Positions 36,578 through 49,329 of a stretch of DNA of 64,000 nt are shown here, piece by piece. A model generated the notes under the pieces. The model was not told where the DNA came from. It worked only from the letters and a program-made list of their open reading frames with translations, and made no database searches. The number at the start of each line of letters is the position of its first letter. The first letter of the stretch is position 1. A program made the position numbers and the translations under genes. The DNA comes from Sycon ciliatum (lineage: Eukaryota > Porifera > Calcarea > Leucosolenida > Sycettidae). The stretch spans positions 11,053,145 through 11,117,144 of the forward strand of contig NC_088654.1 in the NCBI RefSeq assembly GCF_964019385.1, given 5' to 3'.

Positions 36578-37658
36578 CAGGTAAAGTAAAGTAAAGTTTG
36601 CACGTCCGCGTTACCACCGGCTATACAATTACATGTACATGCACTTATAAAACAGAAAGGTTCCAAGCTGTCCAATATACATGCGCTGTGCTACTTATCA
36701 AGTTGCCTGTCTTCTTCCGTTGGATCAGAATATCGCGAGCTTGATTTTTATCACTCACCAGGATTATCCCAGGAAGCGCCATACCTCGTGTCTGGAAACA
36801 ATACGTGCACTGATGTTTTGTGACACGAATACGGGTGGGGACGATTCCAGCATAGTCGTCAACATGCACAAGTAGATCGGAGTGCTTCCGTACACATAAA
36901 TCCCCACGACAATATCCTTCTACAAAAGTTGAAATTGAAAACGAGGGCGGAATGTTTTTTCGTTGTAGCGAAGAAAAGCTGGAGAGACTTTGTGTTGTTT
37001 CTGCGTTGACCCTTCGAGATTTTTCGCTTCGTTCTATAAAGTATCGGGCATCATGATCAGCCTCTCCAGTACGGCAGTAGGTCTACTTGAGTTCTGTCAC
37101 TGTGTGCAGTGCGGCTGATCTGATGGATGAGGCGACTCCGGTCTTGAACGGACGCAGATAATCCCGTTTCTGTGAGAAGCACTTCAACTGACGTCGAACA
37201 CCGTGACCTGGCCTGCCGAACGTAATCACGGGCGTTGTCCTAGCTACCGGCTACAGCCTACAGTACTGGTGCAGTGGTGGCAGTAGCTCCCGCTGCAAAT
37301 CTCCGTCGCAGGTACTGAGCTAGGCAGTCATCATCCGGCAGCATCCCGCATTCATATCAACATCAGTGCGTTGCCATACGCAACCAGACTAAAGCCTAAA
37401 GCCCGCCCGGCCCTAGACTAGTACAGTGCGGTGAACCACCAACACACGTACACGGCCCGGCGTACTTTGTGGAATACGAGGAGTTTCTTTCCGCTTTCCG
37501 CCGTCAGTAGTAATCGGAGAAGTGACGGCTGCACACCAAACAGCTTCTTAGGTGTGCGAATGATCGAAGAGAGTTCCGTGGTGAGAATCTTTTTCAACGT
37601 TCCAGTCCAGCTCGGAGTTGAGGAGAATTTCTGAAGCTCTCCGAGGCAAGGAAGAGTC

Positions 37659-39136
37659 ATGGTGTCTTGGGCCACCTTCGTGGTTCTGGCGTCCGCCATG
37701 GCCTGTTCGGCGCAGAAGTGGAAAGATGACGATGACAGCTCGCCGATGGCATGGTGGCCTGACAACAAACCATGCGACCATCAGGATGATTGCGTTCAGG
37801 ACTACATCAGCCACATGTACCGCAATATCTACGTACGCGGTATCGGCGACGGCAGCAACTCCTCGAGTGGGGGCGACCAGTTCCGAAAGTTCACCCCAGC
37901 GACGGCGACCTTCCCGAATTTCACCGGCCATTGCATGCTTGAGAAAATCGAGCGAGAAGAAGAGCGATTGTCCCGTTGCTCCACGCCAGATGCTCCATGC
38001 GACAGTCTTTACGACGCATTGTCGCTGCTACCCAAGATATGCCCTATCCGATTGCTGCAGCCATCGGCCCGAGGACTGCCTACGCCCGTGCGAAATGGCT
38101 CCACTGTTATCTTTCTCATGGCACGAAAAGCGCACGGCTGTCGCGTGGCGGCGGGAGCGGAGCGGATTATTCTGCAGGACTCGGCCGTGATTTTCCTGAA
38201 CATCAGCCTTCATCCGGATTCTGATTGTTCTCACGCTATTCTGCACTTTGCAAACACGACGAAAACGCCGCATGGCGACGGCGAACGACCGGCCGAGTTC
38301 CAAATGAACCAGCCGTGGAAAGCGAACATGGTCGTCTTCCCTTGGCGTCCGTACGGGGAGAGTGACAGGCAGTCGCTGCGCTTTGCCAGCGACTACAGTA
38401 GGAGCCACCTGCTGTTGGTGCGCTGTACGGATCTCATCATCAGGCGTGTGGCGTTTCGCCAGTCCATACATCCCCTGGATAGTGTTGTGACTGTGATCGA
38501 AGGCATGCATATCATATTCGAGCACTGCGCGTTCAACTCGACAGTGACTGGTGGGCACGCGGTTGCTGCAATGAACAGCGAGGACTGCGCGTTCATCGAC
38601 TGCACCTTCGCCCGCACGCAGAACAGAAGCGCCGCCATCTCAACGAGCGAGGGCGGCTCCTCGGGCGGGCGGTTGCAGCGCGAGTTTTCCATGCTCATGA
38701 TCGTCTACAAGGCCAATCTCATCTACGAGTCCTGGTCGCGCAGCACATGGCGCAACCTGCCCGCCCGGCTGAACCGCTTCTACGACCGCACGTGCCTGAA
38801 CCAACGCAAGAAGCACTTCACGCGAGGACGGCCGATGATCGCCTTTTTGGAGAACAGCTTCCGCGACGTGGACGTATCGTTCCGCGGCATCCGCCCGCAG
38901 GTCGGCGAGCCTGGCAAGACAAACGGCGCGGCTGCCACTATTCGAATGCTCGGCGGCGTGAACAGCACCTACGTCATCTTCCACAAGACTAGCTTCACCA
39001 ACCTGCGCGCCAACACGGTGTCGGGTGGTACGATCGTCGCCGAGGTCGGCGGGCAGGAGACCAGGAATGAGCTGGACGAGTCGCAGTTGGAAGCTCACCG
39101 CTGCAGTTTCAACAGCATCAAGTTCCACCATTGCAG
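37659..39136 (+). CDS. Block A, exon 1
   Basis: 492 codons plus two bases. The start ATG at 37659 follows GAAGAGTC and directly opens the signal peptide. The donor TGCAG/GTGAGT at 39137 leaves phase 2. It is the only long frame in the region and is GC-rich in third positions, unlike the flanks. Confidence 0.82.
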
Positions 39137-40869
39137 GTGAGTCTTGGCACGAACAAATAGTTCATGGTAGCCAAATCTCTAGCTACAGTCACACCTCGCT
39201 TGTCCCGTCCTCTTTTATCCGGATCCCTCGCCATCCGCAAGAAAATCTCTGGTTACCGAAATACAGCATATGCCATGCATACATACAGTATGTGTGTTCG
39301 ATTATCCGGTTCCCTTGCTTATCCGGATATTTTCTTCTGGAAAACGGACGTGTGCGGTTATGCGAGGTCTGACCGTATCAACTACTATAAAAATATTTAG
39401 ATAGCAATTAGTGCACCTCCCACCGATTTAGAAGCAGCATCAGCACCTTGATCCTTGAGGATGGTGGCGTTCCTACGGATATGGAAAACTCTGTCTAACT
39501 GAGCGAAACACAAACTGTGAATTATTTTTTATAGTTCCATTGAGAATCGATCGTCGACGGCTCCATTTCAGTGCTGAATGTGTTACCATCCATGTGTATG
39601 TTCTTCTCTTGAATGCCTTCAGTTGCACCAACAATGAAGCCAGGGTTCTAGCCAAAGGGGGTAGGGGGTGCCTCCTCCCCCCCCCCCCCCCCCCCCTACT
39701 CTGTTTACCCCCCCCCCCCCCGCCCTGTGAAAAAGGGCCGCCTACTACTCATTTTCCGATTTTGATGTTTATCATGCAATCCAACGAAATGCAGTCGAAA
39801 GCCACTATTAGGTGGTTCATAGAGGCACATTTGTCTGGGGCGAAGTCGGGGATTCACCCCATACGTTGCATTTAGCGCGGCAAGACAATATTGGAAAGTA
39901 GAGAAATGGGATACGGAGTAACTGTTTCCGATGCCCCCCCCCCCCCCCCCCCCTACTATTTTGTACCTGGCTAGAACCTTGGAAGTGTATATTATGATGC
40001 GGATATGCCTGAAAACTGCAAGACAGTCCACCTAATCTTCTTGTTAGCCTATCATTTTTGGACAATCGCTGAGTTTGCGACTCGTTATGATAACATGCCG
40101 TACAATATTTTTATTTTTTATTTTTACAGAGACCACTTAAATGCCAAACATGAGATGCAACTAGGGGAAGCACGAACAACCTGAATCGTGGCAGTGGTGG
40201 TGAGGTTTAGGGAGCTCCGCCGACCTAGGGTCTCAACTTCATGGCCACCTAGACGCACATTTAGATTGCAAACACTGGTAGTGCGTACAGAATCGATCGT
40301 CGAGGGCTCCTTCTCCGTGCTGCTTGTGTTACTGTTTATGTCAATGTTAATCTCTTCAATGCGTTCAGTTTCACCGACAACGAAGCGTATCTCGGTGGTG
40401 CGGTGCACGTCAACTTCTACGGCAGCGCCACGACAACGAGAGGCAACGGCATGGAGCTGCTGAATTGCACGTTCGTCGGCAACCGCGCTCTGAGCCAGGG
40501 CGGCGCACTGTACGTGCACTTCGCCACCGAACTGCAGGACATGAACACGATCCTCGGCGAGGAGTGCAGTTTCCGTGGCAACCGCGCCGGCGCACGTGGC
40601 AAGCGGAACCCGGGCGGTGCGGTCTACGTGCGCGCTCAGTCTCGTCTGGACATGTACTCGGACGAGAGCAGTCTTCACCCGAGCCCGCCGCTGTTTGTGC
40701 GCAACTACTCGACCGAGTCCGATCCCACATGTCCCACGCGTCACTATCGTCCCGAGGAGCAGCAGAATGCCACCCATACGGTGCGACTCATCAATGCCAC
40801 TTTCCTCGACAACGAAGGCCTGGGCGCCGTGTTTAATCACATGGCGACCCTGCTCCTGCGTGGAGCGAC
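37659..40869 (+). CDS. Beta-helix ectodomain block A: 5' half of a pectin-lyase-fold membrane protein (2 exons)
   Basis: Join 37659-39136, 40369-40869; 659 codons plus two bases, ending at a phase-2 donor. It has a signal peptide (VSWATFVVLASAMACSAQ), a Cys-poor N-terminal domain, then right-handed beta-helix rungs of the type FEHCAFNST, FIDCTFARTQN, LLNCTFVGNRA with GGA(L/V)YV turns, as in extracellular pectin-lyase-fold proteins. About a dozen Asn-X-Ser/Thr sites suggest glycosylation. Its C-terminal part (SYRP/HYRPEE..., FLDNEGLGAVF) aligns with the end of the first exon at 43895-45837, so it is a tandem paralogue. No downstream exon of its own was found before 43895. It may splice to the acceptor at 48020 or be a truncated duplicate. 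Its function is not known; an extracellular adhesion or carbohydrate-binding role is only inference. Confidence 0.75.
39186..39375. mobile_element. TA element of the 'CAGTCACACCTCGC' family
   Basis: CAGTCACACCTCGCTTGTCC on the left and GCGAGGTCTGACCG on the right, with TATCCGGAT(C/A) modules; TA flanks both ends. An inverted sibling lies at 63299-63491, downstream of block B. Confidence 0.65.
39407..39535. repeat. Partial copy of the 31681 dispersed repeat
   Basis: CACCTCCCACCGATTTAGAAGCAG and CTTGATCCTTGAGGATGGTG match the middle of the copy at 31681-31920. Confidence 0.5.
39648..39985. mobile_element. Inverted-end element with poly(C) tracts
   Basis: The left end CCAGGGTTCTAGCCAAAGG and right end CCTGGCTAGAACCTTGG pair. 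Two or three C runs of 15 bases or more lie just inside. The superfamily is unclear. Confidence 0.5.
40369..40869 (+). CDS. Block A, exon 2
   Basis: The acceptor GCGTTCAG ends at 40368. The phase-2 join makes AGT, then FTDNEAYLGGAVHVNFYG, directly comparable to [18 protein letters not shown] in block B. The end ...LLLRGAC(N) meets GTAAGT at 40870 in phase 2. A minus-strand frame of 238 codons covering 40124-40840 is its shadow. Confidence 0.8.
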
Positions 40870-40895
40870 GTAAGTTATTTGCGGTGATTCACACG

Positions 40896-41001
40896 CACAC
40901 ACACACACACATGCACGCATGCATGCATTCATACGCACACATTCACTCTAACAAACACATGCACACACACACACGCACGCACACATACACGTATGCGCGC
41001 G

Positions 41002-41067
<66 letters not shown>

Positions 41068-41080
41068 GACACACACACTC
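40896..41080. repeat. CA-rich microsatellite cluster with GCGC block
   Basis: Mixed (CA)n, CATG(C/A) and an alternating (GC)n near 40996-41010 begin about 25 bases after the block A donor. Confidence 0.88.
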
Positions 41081-41175
41081 TCCCTCTCTCCCTCTCTATC
41101 TGTCTCATGTACGTACGCTGTTGTAGAAGGTATTGGTCATCATTCATAGACCACATCATCCCACGTATCCTAGTA

Positions 41176-41367
41176 CAGTCAAACCTGTGACTAACGACCA
41201 CCCCTTGGGGCCAGAGAAAGCGGTCTTTAGTGGCAGGTGGTCCTTAGTTAGAGGTTTGCACCGCACAACCATTAATTTTATGAATGTGAGACCGTCCGTG
41301 CCTGGCGAAGTGGTCTGTAGTACCAGGCTGGTCGCTAGTCACGGTGGTCTTTAGTCACAGGCTTACT
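41176..41367. mobile_element. TA element of the 'CAGTCAAACCTGTGAC' type
   Basis: CAGTCAAACCTGTGAC on the left and GTCACAGGCTTACTA on the right, with GGTGGTC(C/T)TTAGT modules. The right TA border is degenerate. Confidence 0.5.
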
Positions 41368-42814
41368 ATTCATAAAATCTCCTGTGGAAGGCAGGCCAGA
41401 GATCTGGTAAGACGGCATTAGCGCCAGTTCACATGATAAAGTATTACAAAAAACCGTACCATACAACGTACTAGTCGGTGCCTGTACTCTTGAATCACGT
41501 TTGATTATGCATGTCAAGACTCACGCCAGACTCGGTTAGAAACAGTCTTGTCAGCTTCCGTAGAAGCGTCGCCACCCGAAAGAAGCAGGTTTCATAGATG
41601 CATGGGAATTATGCCGGGGTCTGCCTGGTCAAAGGTAAACATCCTCTGTCGCTGATGTACATCGACAATCACAAAATTAACGCACTCACATCTCGTTTAT
41701 CCGGGCGGTCTGGGACCAGACACTGCCACTAACTTTGAAATGTATGCAACTCCGAATCACATACATGTTGACGAGGAAAGGCCATAGATATGACACGTGT
41801 CGTCACTATTTCCACAGGAAGTGACAAACAAGTAGTAATATATGAAATAAAAAATATTTCCACTGAAGCTCGCACAAAGAGTGCCTGCCCGGTGGACCAA
41901 AGTGCCCGTAACTTCGGGGTCCGGATAACCGACGTATGAGTGTCATTGGCAGTCGTTTGACGAGCCAGCAAATGTTGAATAAATGCAAATACAAATACAA
42001 ATAAGTGTATTAGTGTTGCGCTGGCAGGCTGAGACACGCTTTATGTTTGGTCCAAGCCTACCTAGCACAACAGGAACTGATTTGCGTCGCTCGACTTGGC
42101 TGCCGTCATCCGGTAAGGTCCCTTGCAGAAAGCAGGGAAGCACTGCGGGGTGGACGTGATCGGATCTGCTCACGTTTACATAAGCACATGTGTTTGGCAG
42201 AAGTGTGTATGGCGGCACCTCGACCAAAAACACTGTTGTCGCGTCAGGAACGTGATCGGAGTATGTCATGATGTGCACATGTGCTATACAGACGTGTGTA
42301 TACAAAATAAGTATGACCGGTGCCTATGTAGATACACTGCAGACTGTCCCAGGAACGTGATGGGAGCATGTTTATAAATATGCGCATGTGCTTATTAGCA
42401 TGCAGCGACGTGCGTATGCCGAAAAAGATTGTGTGAGTAAAAATGCCTTGGTAGAAACTATGCATTGGGGCTCAGGAACGTGATAGGGAGTTCGGTAACA
42501 CATGCACATGTGCTGTACACAATTGGTGTGCAAAGAACTGCTAACCGTACTGTGCACGTCAGCAAAGACCGGATACCCTTGACATTTCCATTCCGTCACT
42601 GAGAGTTTGCTGAACATAGTAATGAAAATTAGCCAGCTGAGGTCTTCCATTTCGTCTTGCAACCAGCTGCTTTCCTGCTTGCTTGAAGCCCACTGTGTAT
42701 CTTGTGAATATTGATTTTTAAAGCAATTCCACTGCTTGGATTGCTACCTCATGTGTCCTATGGAGGAAGACCGTTGGGCATGTAAAACGGTAGTGGTTGG
42801 CACAGGCCCACGCG

Positions 42815-42819
<5 letters not shown>

Positions 42820-42894
<75 letters not shown>

Positions 42895-42925
42895 CACACA
42901 CACACACACACACACACACGCACAT

Positions 42926-43018
<93 letters not shown>
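42820..43018. repeat. (CA)n microsatellite, interrupted
   Basis: Four CA blocks are separated by single TG or GC steps (CATGCA, CACGCACATG), then a short (TC)n to 43036. Confidence 0.95.
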
Positions 43019-43019
<1 letters not shown>

Positions 43020-43368
43020 TCTCTCTCTCTCTCTCACACGCTTTTTACCATAAACTGGTCACCTGGATCTGCCCGTGAGAGATTTGTATAGCCACACCCA
43101 CATGCACTGACTCGCAGTTTTGTTGTTGTGTTGATTAAAACTTGGCTTCAGCACGTATACCACCCTTTCCACAACTCACCTGGTAAATCAATATTGGCAT
43201 CACACAACTGTTCTGAGATGTCTGGTTTTCACCTGGTCACCTAAATTGGTGTCGCTGTTTGCCAGAAGAGTCAGAATTACTACATGTGGCTATTGTGAGA
43301 TTTGTCCTGTAAGCGGTTTAGCACCTCCTTCCTTCCTGATGTGGAATGGCCACGCTTCGACAGCTGGT

Positions 43369-43607
43369 CAGCACTTGTCCCTGTGGTATATCAACATTGT
43401 GTTTGCCATAGACCTAGCAAGGCATATCAAAATTTCCCTCGGCAATTCAGCTGGCCAAGCCCCGATCCTATTTGGGAGAAATGGTCAGCAGTTGTCCCTG
43501 CTGTGTATCAACATCGTGTTCGCTACATACCTAGCGCCTTGGCACGGCTTATCAAAACTTCCCTCAGCAATTCAGTCGGCCAAGCTCGGATCCGATGCAG
43601 GAGAAAT
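43369..43607. repeat. Imperfect tandem duplication, about 120 bp unit
   Basis: CAGCACTTGTCCCTG...ATTCAGCTGGCCAAGC and CAGCAGTTGTCCCTG...ATTCAGTCGGCCAAGC are adjacent copies about 80 percent alike. Both + frames stay open across them, but no splice or domain evidence supports an exon. Confidence 0.65.
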
Positions 43608-43894
43608 AGTGCAGCTTTGCAGCATGTACAAACCGTATTTCTGATCTAGACAGTTCTTTTTTCTTCTCAGCGCTCGACCTCTAGTCGACCGTTTCTTCTT
43701 TCGTTGTCGCAGGCAAGCCTGGTTTTATGCCATGCTCGTGCTGCCCTGTGTAATTGTACATAGTTTGAGGTGGGCTTGGGTTTGAGCTGTGAGGGGACGC
43801 TGCCGATGTTGTACTTGTTGTTCATTGTCTGAGGTGAGCTTGGTTTCGGGCAGTCAAGAGACACTACGGGGGCATCCTTTGCGCTTGCAACAAG

Positions 43895-45837
43895 ATGGCG
43901 TCGATGCAAGTGAAGTCTAGTTGCCTAGCTGTCTGCTGGCTTGCAGTGCTAGCTGCTGCTTCTCTGCCCTCGGTGCAATCGAGCTACTCGCACAACTGCA
44001 CCGAGGACGAGTGGTACGATATACGCGACTTTGGCTCCGAGGAGCTGGACATCTACGTGCACGGCGTGGAGAGTGCACTAGGCAACCAGTCGGCGGCGGT
44101 GGCGGTGCCGAAGCCGCGTTCTGCCCGCGCTGTGCTGAACGGCACGGACATTGATGACGACGGGGAGTATCCCGAGGACAGGTTGCCCGAGTGCGGTCTC
44201 TCGCGGCGCTCGGCGTGCAAGAGCCTCGGCGCGGCGTTCCACCAGGTGCCCAAGTACTGCGTGCCCAAGCTGACCACTCCGTTCCCGTGGGGCGTGCCGC
44301 GCACAATCGCCAAGTGCGAAAACGGCTGCATAACCCGGGTGATACTGATGGCACGGAAGCCGAGCTGCGAGGTGGTGGTGGGCGGCACGAACCTGACCAT
44401 TCGCAACAGTCGCGAGCTGATGCTGCACTTTGTCAAGGACAACGAGTCGGATTGTGAGTACGCGACACTGGTGTTCGATGACGCCTTCACGCAGAGCTGG
44501 GTGGACGAGAACGAGGACAACCTCACGTTGCACGCCAGTCTGGAGATCAGAAATTCCAGCAACATAGCCTTCAAGCATGTCAGAGTCTTGCCGGCCCGCA
44601 ATCGAACTGCCTTGGCTGTGATCGATAGCGTTCGGGTCACGTTCGAGGACGTCATCTTCGAGTCGGACAACCGCCAGCACTCCCTGGAGATCTTGAGCTC
44701 CATCGACGTCCACATCTACAACGTCACGTTTCGCAATTTCACCCGCGAAACGTCGGGCGGGATGACTAACGATACGGCTGCGTCGCACGGACAAGCTCCA
44801 ACAGGTGGAGCGCCGTTGGACGATCCGCCCACCGAAAAGTCCAAAAGCGCACTGTACATATCACACAATAATTCCATGCTATTGAGCGACACTGATATCT
44901 GGATGGCTGTCAGTGGGTTTCGCTACGTTTGCGAAGAAATCGAAAAAGCCATCATCAGCAAGTGCGAGGAGCAGAGGAGAGAAGAGTTCACGAATGGCCG
45001 TCCCTCTATTTTCCTTCTGAACGTAACCTTCTGGGGACTCCAGGCCAGGCGCGTCTCACTTGAACAGGGCTCGGGCCAGCAGCAAGCGGCCACCGAGATG
45101 TTATGGCAGCAGACGGGCACGGCGGTGGAGGCTCACTTCCTGGACCGGACCAAGACGGCCTATGTGTTGTTCAAGAACTGTGTGGTGCAGCACGTGTCCC
45201 TGGAGGCCGGGGTGTTGCACACGTCGCCGGTGTTCGTGCGTTACGCAACCGATAAACCACCACCGGCAAACCTGCACGGGCGCGTGCAGAGCGCCGTCTT
45301 CTCCAGCGAGCTCAACAGCGTGGAGTTTGAGAACTGCGAGTTCACCGACAACGCGGGCTACCTGGGCGGCGTGCTCCACGTCAGCGTCGAGGGCAACCGC
45401 CGGCTGACCGTCTTCAACAGCCTGGCCGTGAGCAACTCGCGACTCCTGCGCAATCGTGCCGTGCTGGAGGGCGCGGCGATATTCGTTCACATGACCGGAA
45501 TCCTGCAGGCATCCAACATTGTTGTTATCAGCCGCTGCCGGTTGGAGGACAACATTGCCGGCTCTCACGACAAGCCTACGGCCGGCGGGGCTCTGTATCT
45601 GATGTCTGACAGCCGTGCCGACAAGCAGCTCAACCTTAAGTACCGCCTGGGGCGCTGGTTTCCCGGCACGTACGCGCCGGTGAGCGGGCGCTGCGATCCG
45701 CGCGCCCGCTCCTATCGCCCCGCCGAGATCAACCACGTGCGCTACAGCGTGACGCTGGACAACTGCGAGTTCATCAACAACGTGGGCCTGGGCGCCGTGC
45801 ACAGCCGCGTGGCCCAGGTCTCCTTTGAAGGCAATAC
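43895..45837 (+). CDS. Block B, exon 1: signal peptide and beta-helix ectodomain
   Basis: 647 codons plus two bases. ATG follows ACAAG. The N-terminal domain has [13 protein letters not shown] and a Cys-rich middle ([22 protein letters not shown]). The beta-helix rungs include ITIRN-like [47 protein letters not shown] and GGALYLM. The donor AATAC/GTAAGA at 45838 leaves phase 2, at the position homologous to the block A donor. Confidence 0.88.
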
Positions 45838-48229
45838 GTAAGAACATGAAGTCACTCGTTTGCAAATTCTAATAAGTATTCAGTTCCGAGTGGAGGAGAA
45901 GGAGAGACAGAAAGAGAAATAGAAGAAGAAGAAGAAGAAGAAGAAACAGAGAGACAGAGAAACAGAAAGAGAGACAGAGGGAGACACAGAGAGACCTACA
46001 TGAAGAGATGGAAAGAGGAACAGACGGAGAAACAGACAAAGTCAAACACAAAGAGAAACAGAGAGACAGGGAGAGATACATATGGAATCAGGGAAACAGA
46101 GAGATACAGAAAGAAAGGGGACAGATGAAATGCTGAGAAGGAAACGAGGAGAAGAAAGAGACTCGGTGGATACATGATGACAAAGCCGACTGTTCTTTCT
46201 TTTTCTCAATTTTTGCACCTTTCCAATCCGCTTCAAAGTGAATAAAGGAGGATGAAAACTACATCAGACTGCACCGACACGAATGTGACAGATATAGCAT
46301 ACAGGCCAACCCTTCCGGTTTCCCGGGAAAATCCCGGATAGTCACATTTCTGTCTGACCCAGGTTTTTCCTGAACCCTCCAGTGACTCGCCTCCAAAGTC
46401 CCGTTTTTCCCAAAAATATGTACGGTGCGCTCTCGCACTTCGAACTCTGCACGGTACTTTCAAGACCTGACCAGCCTAGCCTGCATGATCTGCACCGACA
46501 GGTGCGCTAGGCACCCGCCGACTGATCGAATGGCACTGCAGGGTGGAACTATGCTGCGCGCACAGTCGGAATCCTGTGACGTCGACCTTTTTTTGGCGGG
46601 AAACCTCTTTTTCACGTTTTTTGTGCCATCCGGGGATTCTGCATGTCTTGTCAAGGGATTGAGATTTAGTGGTTGGTCAGTATGCTATAGGCTGTAGCAG
46701 GTGTTGGTGATCTAACGCAAGTGAATGATAATAACAATGATCCTATGAAGCTAACAAGAAGCAGCTTTGAAGAGTGCGTTCCACCAACGGTCGGTCAATT
46801 CCCATGCCAAAAGCCCTGCGCCAAATACAGCACGATACACAGTATGTGAAGAGCCGCAGCGAACGTGCCAACAGCTCTAGGGAACTGCAAAGCACTACCT
46901 ACTGTGTGTTCACTCTAAGTCGCACCTTTTTACACTTAGCTTCCAGGGCAAGGAAGAGGGTGCGATTTACAAGTACTGTTAAGTTTGACATTCTACGCAC
47001 ATGGCAATATTGGAAAAATGTGCCTGAGCCTGAAAAATGGGGGTGCGACTTCCAGTCGAGTGCGACTTCCAGTCGAGTGCGACTTATATTAAATCTGGGA
47101 AATACGGTAAACGAAAGGCGTAATCAAGGCTGTGATAAGACAATGGAGGCATCACCTAATGGTCTGGCCCAAGCTACTATCAGCTTTCTCGTATCGCGTC
47201 CACTTGACATGTCTCACACTACACATCATGACAAGGCAAATGGCCAATCATATCGAAGAGCGCCTTGATTCTTCAGGGTGGTGGCGTTTCTACCGATTCG
47301 GGAAACCACTGTACGGCGGAGTCTAATGCGAACGGTGATTTTTTTCGGTGGATAGCGTTTTGAGCTTATCGCGTGTCGCAGCTTAATACAGAGTGCTTTG
47401 CTGCTAGTGTCGTTGGCACCTTAGCTGCCACTCTTTGTGCGGCGTGTATCGCGCACTTAGTTTGGCGCTGGACTTTTGGCGTGTGAGAACTGACGGACTA
47501 TTGTCAGAATGGGCCCTGTATAAAAGGTAGTCCGTGTTTTAATAATAGCTTGGTAGCCTGATTGTCTGGACGGGTGCTGACCCGATGCTGAAACTTTAGT
47601 ATACAGAGAAACAGAGCTGCTTCAGATTTACAATGCCTTTTGTGATTAAAAAAAATTTTTGGTGGCCTGGCACGAGGAAAACATGGATGCAGTGAATGGG
47701 ATTTTCGGTCTTTGACCACATGCTGGTGAGCTGATCTACTCACCTCCTACTGCTTTAGGAGCTGCATCTGCGCCTTGATCCTAAGGGTGGTGGCATCCCT
47801 ACGGATGTGTTTTTTTTGTGATGAATGGAGTCACATGACCCACCTTCCACTTTACAGCTGCTGGAAGCTTCTGGAAGCCTCAAATGTCTCCTCAGGTGAA
47901 AACTCCTCGTCTGACTGGCTAGAATTTTCTCAAATGACATCTGAGCTTTTGACTATTGTGCACTGTAGAATGACTTGCGAATTTCTTGTGCAATGTTTGT
48001 GTCCTGCTTTTCCACTTAGTACGTTTCTCGGCAATCGTGGCAGCGCTCTCGTTGCGATGAACTCGAACATTACCATCTCGGGCCGCCTCAAAATGGCGAA
48101 CAACTCCGGGCAGATTGGAGCGGCGATGCATGTGGCTGAGTTTGGCTCTATAAGGATGACTGGGGTATGGCATGCAATGGTCACGTGTGTCTCTGTGTCT
48201 GTGTGTCTGTCTGTCTGTCTGTCTGTCTG

Positions 48230-48298
<69 letters not shown>

Positions 48299-49298
48299 GT
48301 CTCTCTGTCTGTCTGTCTGTCTGTCTCTCTGTCTCTCTGTCTGTCTGTCTGTCTGTGTCTGTCTGTCTGTGTCTGTCTGTGTTTCTGTGTGTGGATGTAG
48401 GTGAGTATGTGCATGCATTCGTGCACGCATACACGTCAGTTCTAATGGAATAATGACTGCATGTAGTTTTTGTGCATTGTTCACAATGCCTGTACTTGGT
48501 TATGTAGTTTAAAGGGGTCAAGTGTGCAGACTGTAACGTATTTGGCCCATTGGGCCTTGGTTCAAAAACTTTTTTGTGGATTTCTGTCCTCTGTTGCTTT
48601 CCCCTCGTTGCAGGTGGACGTCGATCATTTCATCGTCGAGAACAACTCTGCTACAGCAAAAGGCGGTGCCTTCATCGCGGACATCGTCTCCTCTACCCAG
48701 TCGAATGACGAGAGGCTGTTACACCTGGGAAGAAGTCGGCAGCTGTCCCAATGTCCTCTCCAGTTCCCCAAGAACCTTTCGTACGGCATCGTGGAGGTGA
48801 ATAGTCGCATCGTATAACTTATTCAGTAAACCTTGCAAATACCGGCCATAGACAGTGCATGAGAAATGTGTCGTTGAGCGTGATGTGGAATTATTATGCA
48901 TTTGAGTGGCCTTTAGGTCTGAAGATCGTGTCGTGTTGCCATCTATTGTTATATTCAAAGTCGGTATTCACTGAGTTGGCTGTAGATCTATCATGTGCTG
49001 TAAAGCGACAAACTTTCGCGGCGTGCAAATTTAGCGCTTTCATAAATTGGACTGGTTTACGATGAGAAACACTTGCTATTCTATCTCTTTAGTCGGATCT
49101 TGTAGTGTCTACAATCAATGTACGGAAGGGTTTGCGGCGATTTTATTCGCGAATGTGTGATGGTCGCGAAAATAGCGAAATTTGATCTGTAGCGAACGTT
49201 TCTCACTTTACAGCAACCCTTGTGTAGATTTATTGTACTTGCCTTGTGTGCGTTGAAAATGCTGTTTCAACACCTCAGTTCCACACACCACCTCTCCC

Positions 49299-49329
<31 letters not shown>

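Larger units (their letters stand above)
39137..40368. other. Intron of block A, with a duplicated acceptor region
   Basis: It holds a TA element (39186-39375), a copy of the 31681 repeat (39407-39535), a diverged duplicate (39543-39645) of the intron end plus exon 2 start, and an inverted-end element with poly(C) runs (39648-39985). The block-B paralogue has no intron at this position. Confidence 0.65.
40870..43894. other. Interval between blocks A and B
   Basis: It contains CA-rich microsatellites (40896-41080, 42820-43018), a TA element (41176-41367) and an imperfect tandem duplication of about 120 bases (43369-43607). I looked for a phase-2 acceptor with beta-helix or membrane coding and found none. 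The final ~200 bases should include the 5' UTR and promoter of block B. Confidence 0.6.
45838..48019. other. Intron 1 of the beta-helix membrane gene
   Basis: It contains a purine-rich (GAAGAA, GAGACAGA) stretch at about 45895-46130, two copies of the 31681 dispersed repeat (47255-47350 and 47660-47815), and otherwise unique non-coding sequence. If block A is spliced to 48020, this intron would be part of a 7.1-kb intron that skips block B. Confidence 0.6.

Noticed and set aside
40124..40840. Minus-strand frame of 238 codons over block A exon 2
   Set aside because: It is the antisense shadow of a GC-rich coding exon; the + strand has domain evidence and correct splice phases.
43246..43649. 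Overlapping frames of 115-132 codons before block B as an upstream exon
   Set aside because: They run over an imperfect tandem duplication in two frames at once and show no domain or convincing splice sites.
44078..44794. Minus-strand frames of 220 and 238 codons over block B
   Set aside because: Shadow frames from third-position GC bias; no signal or domain.
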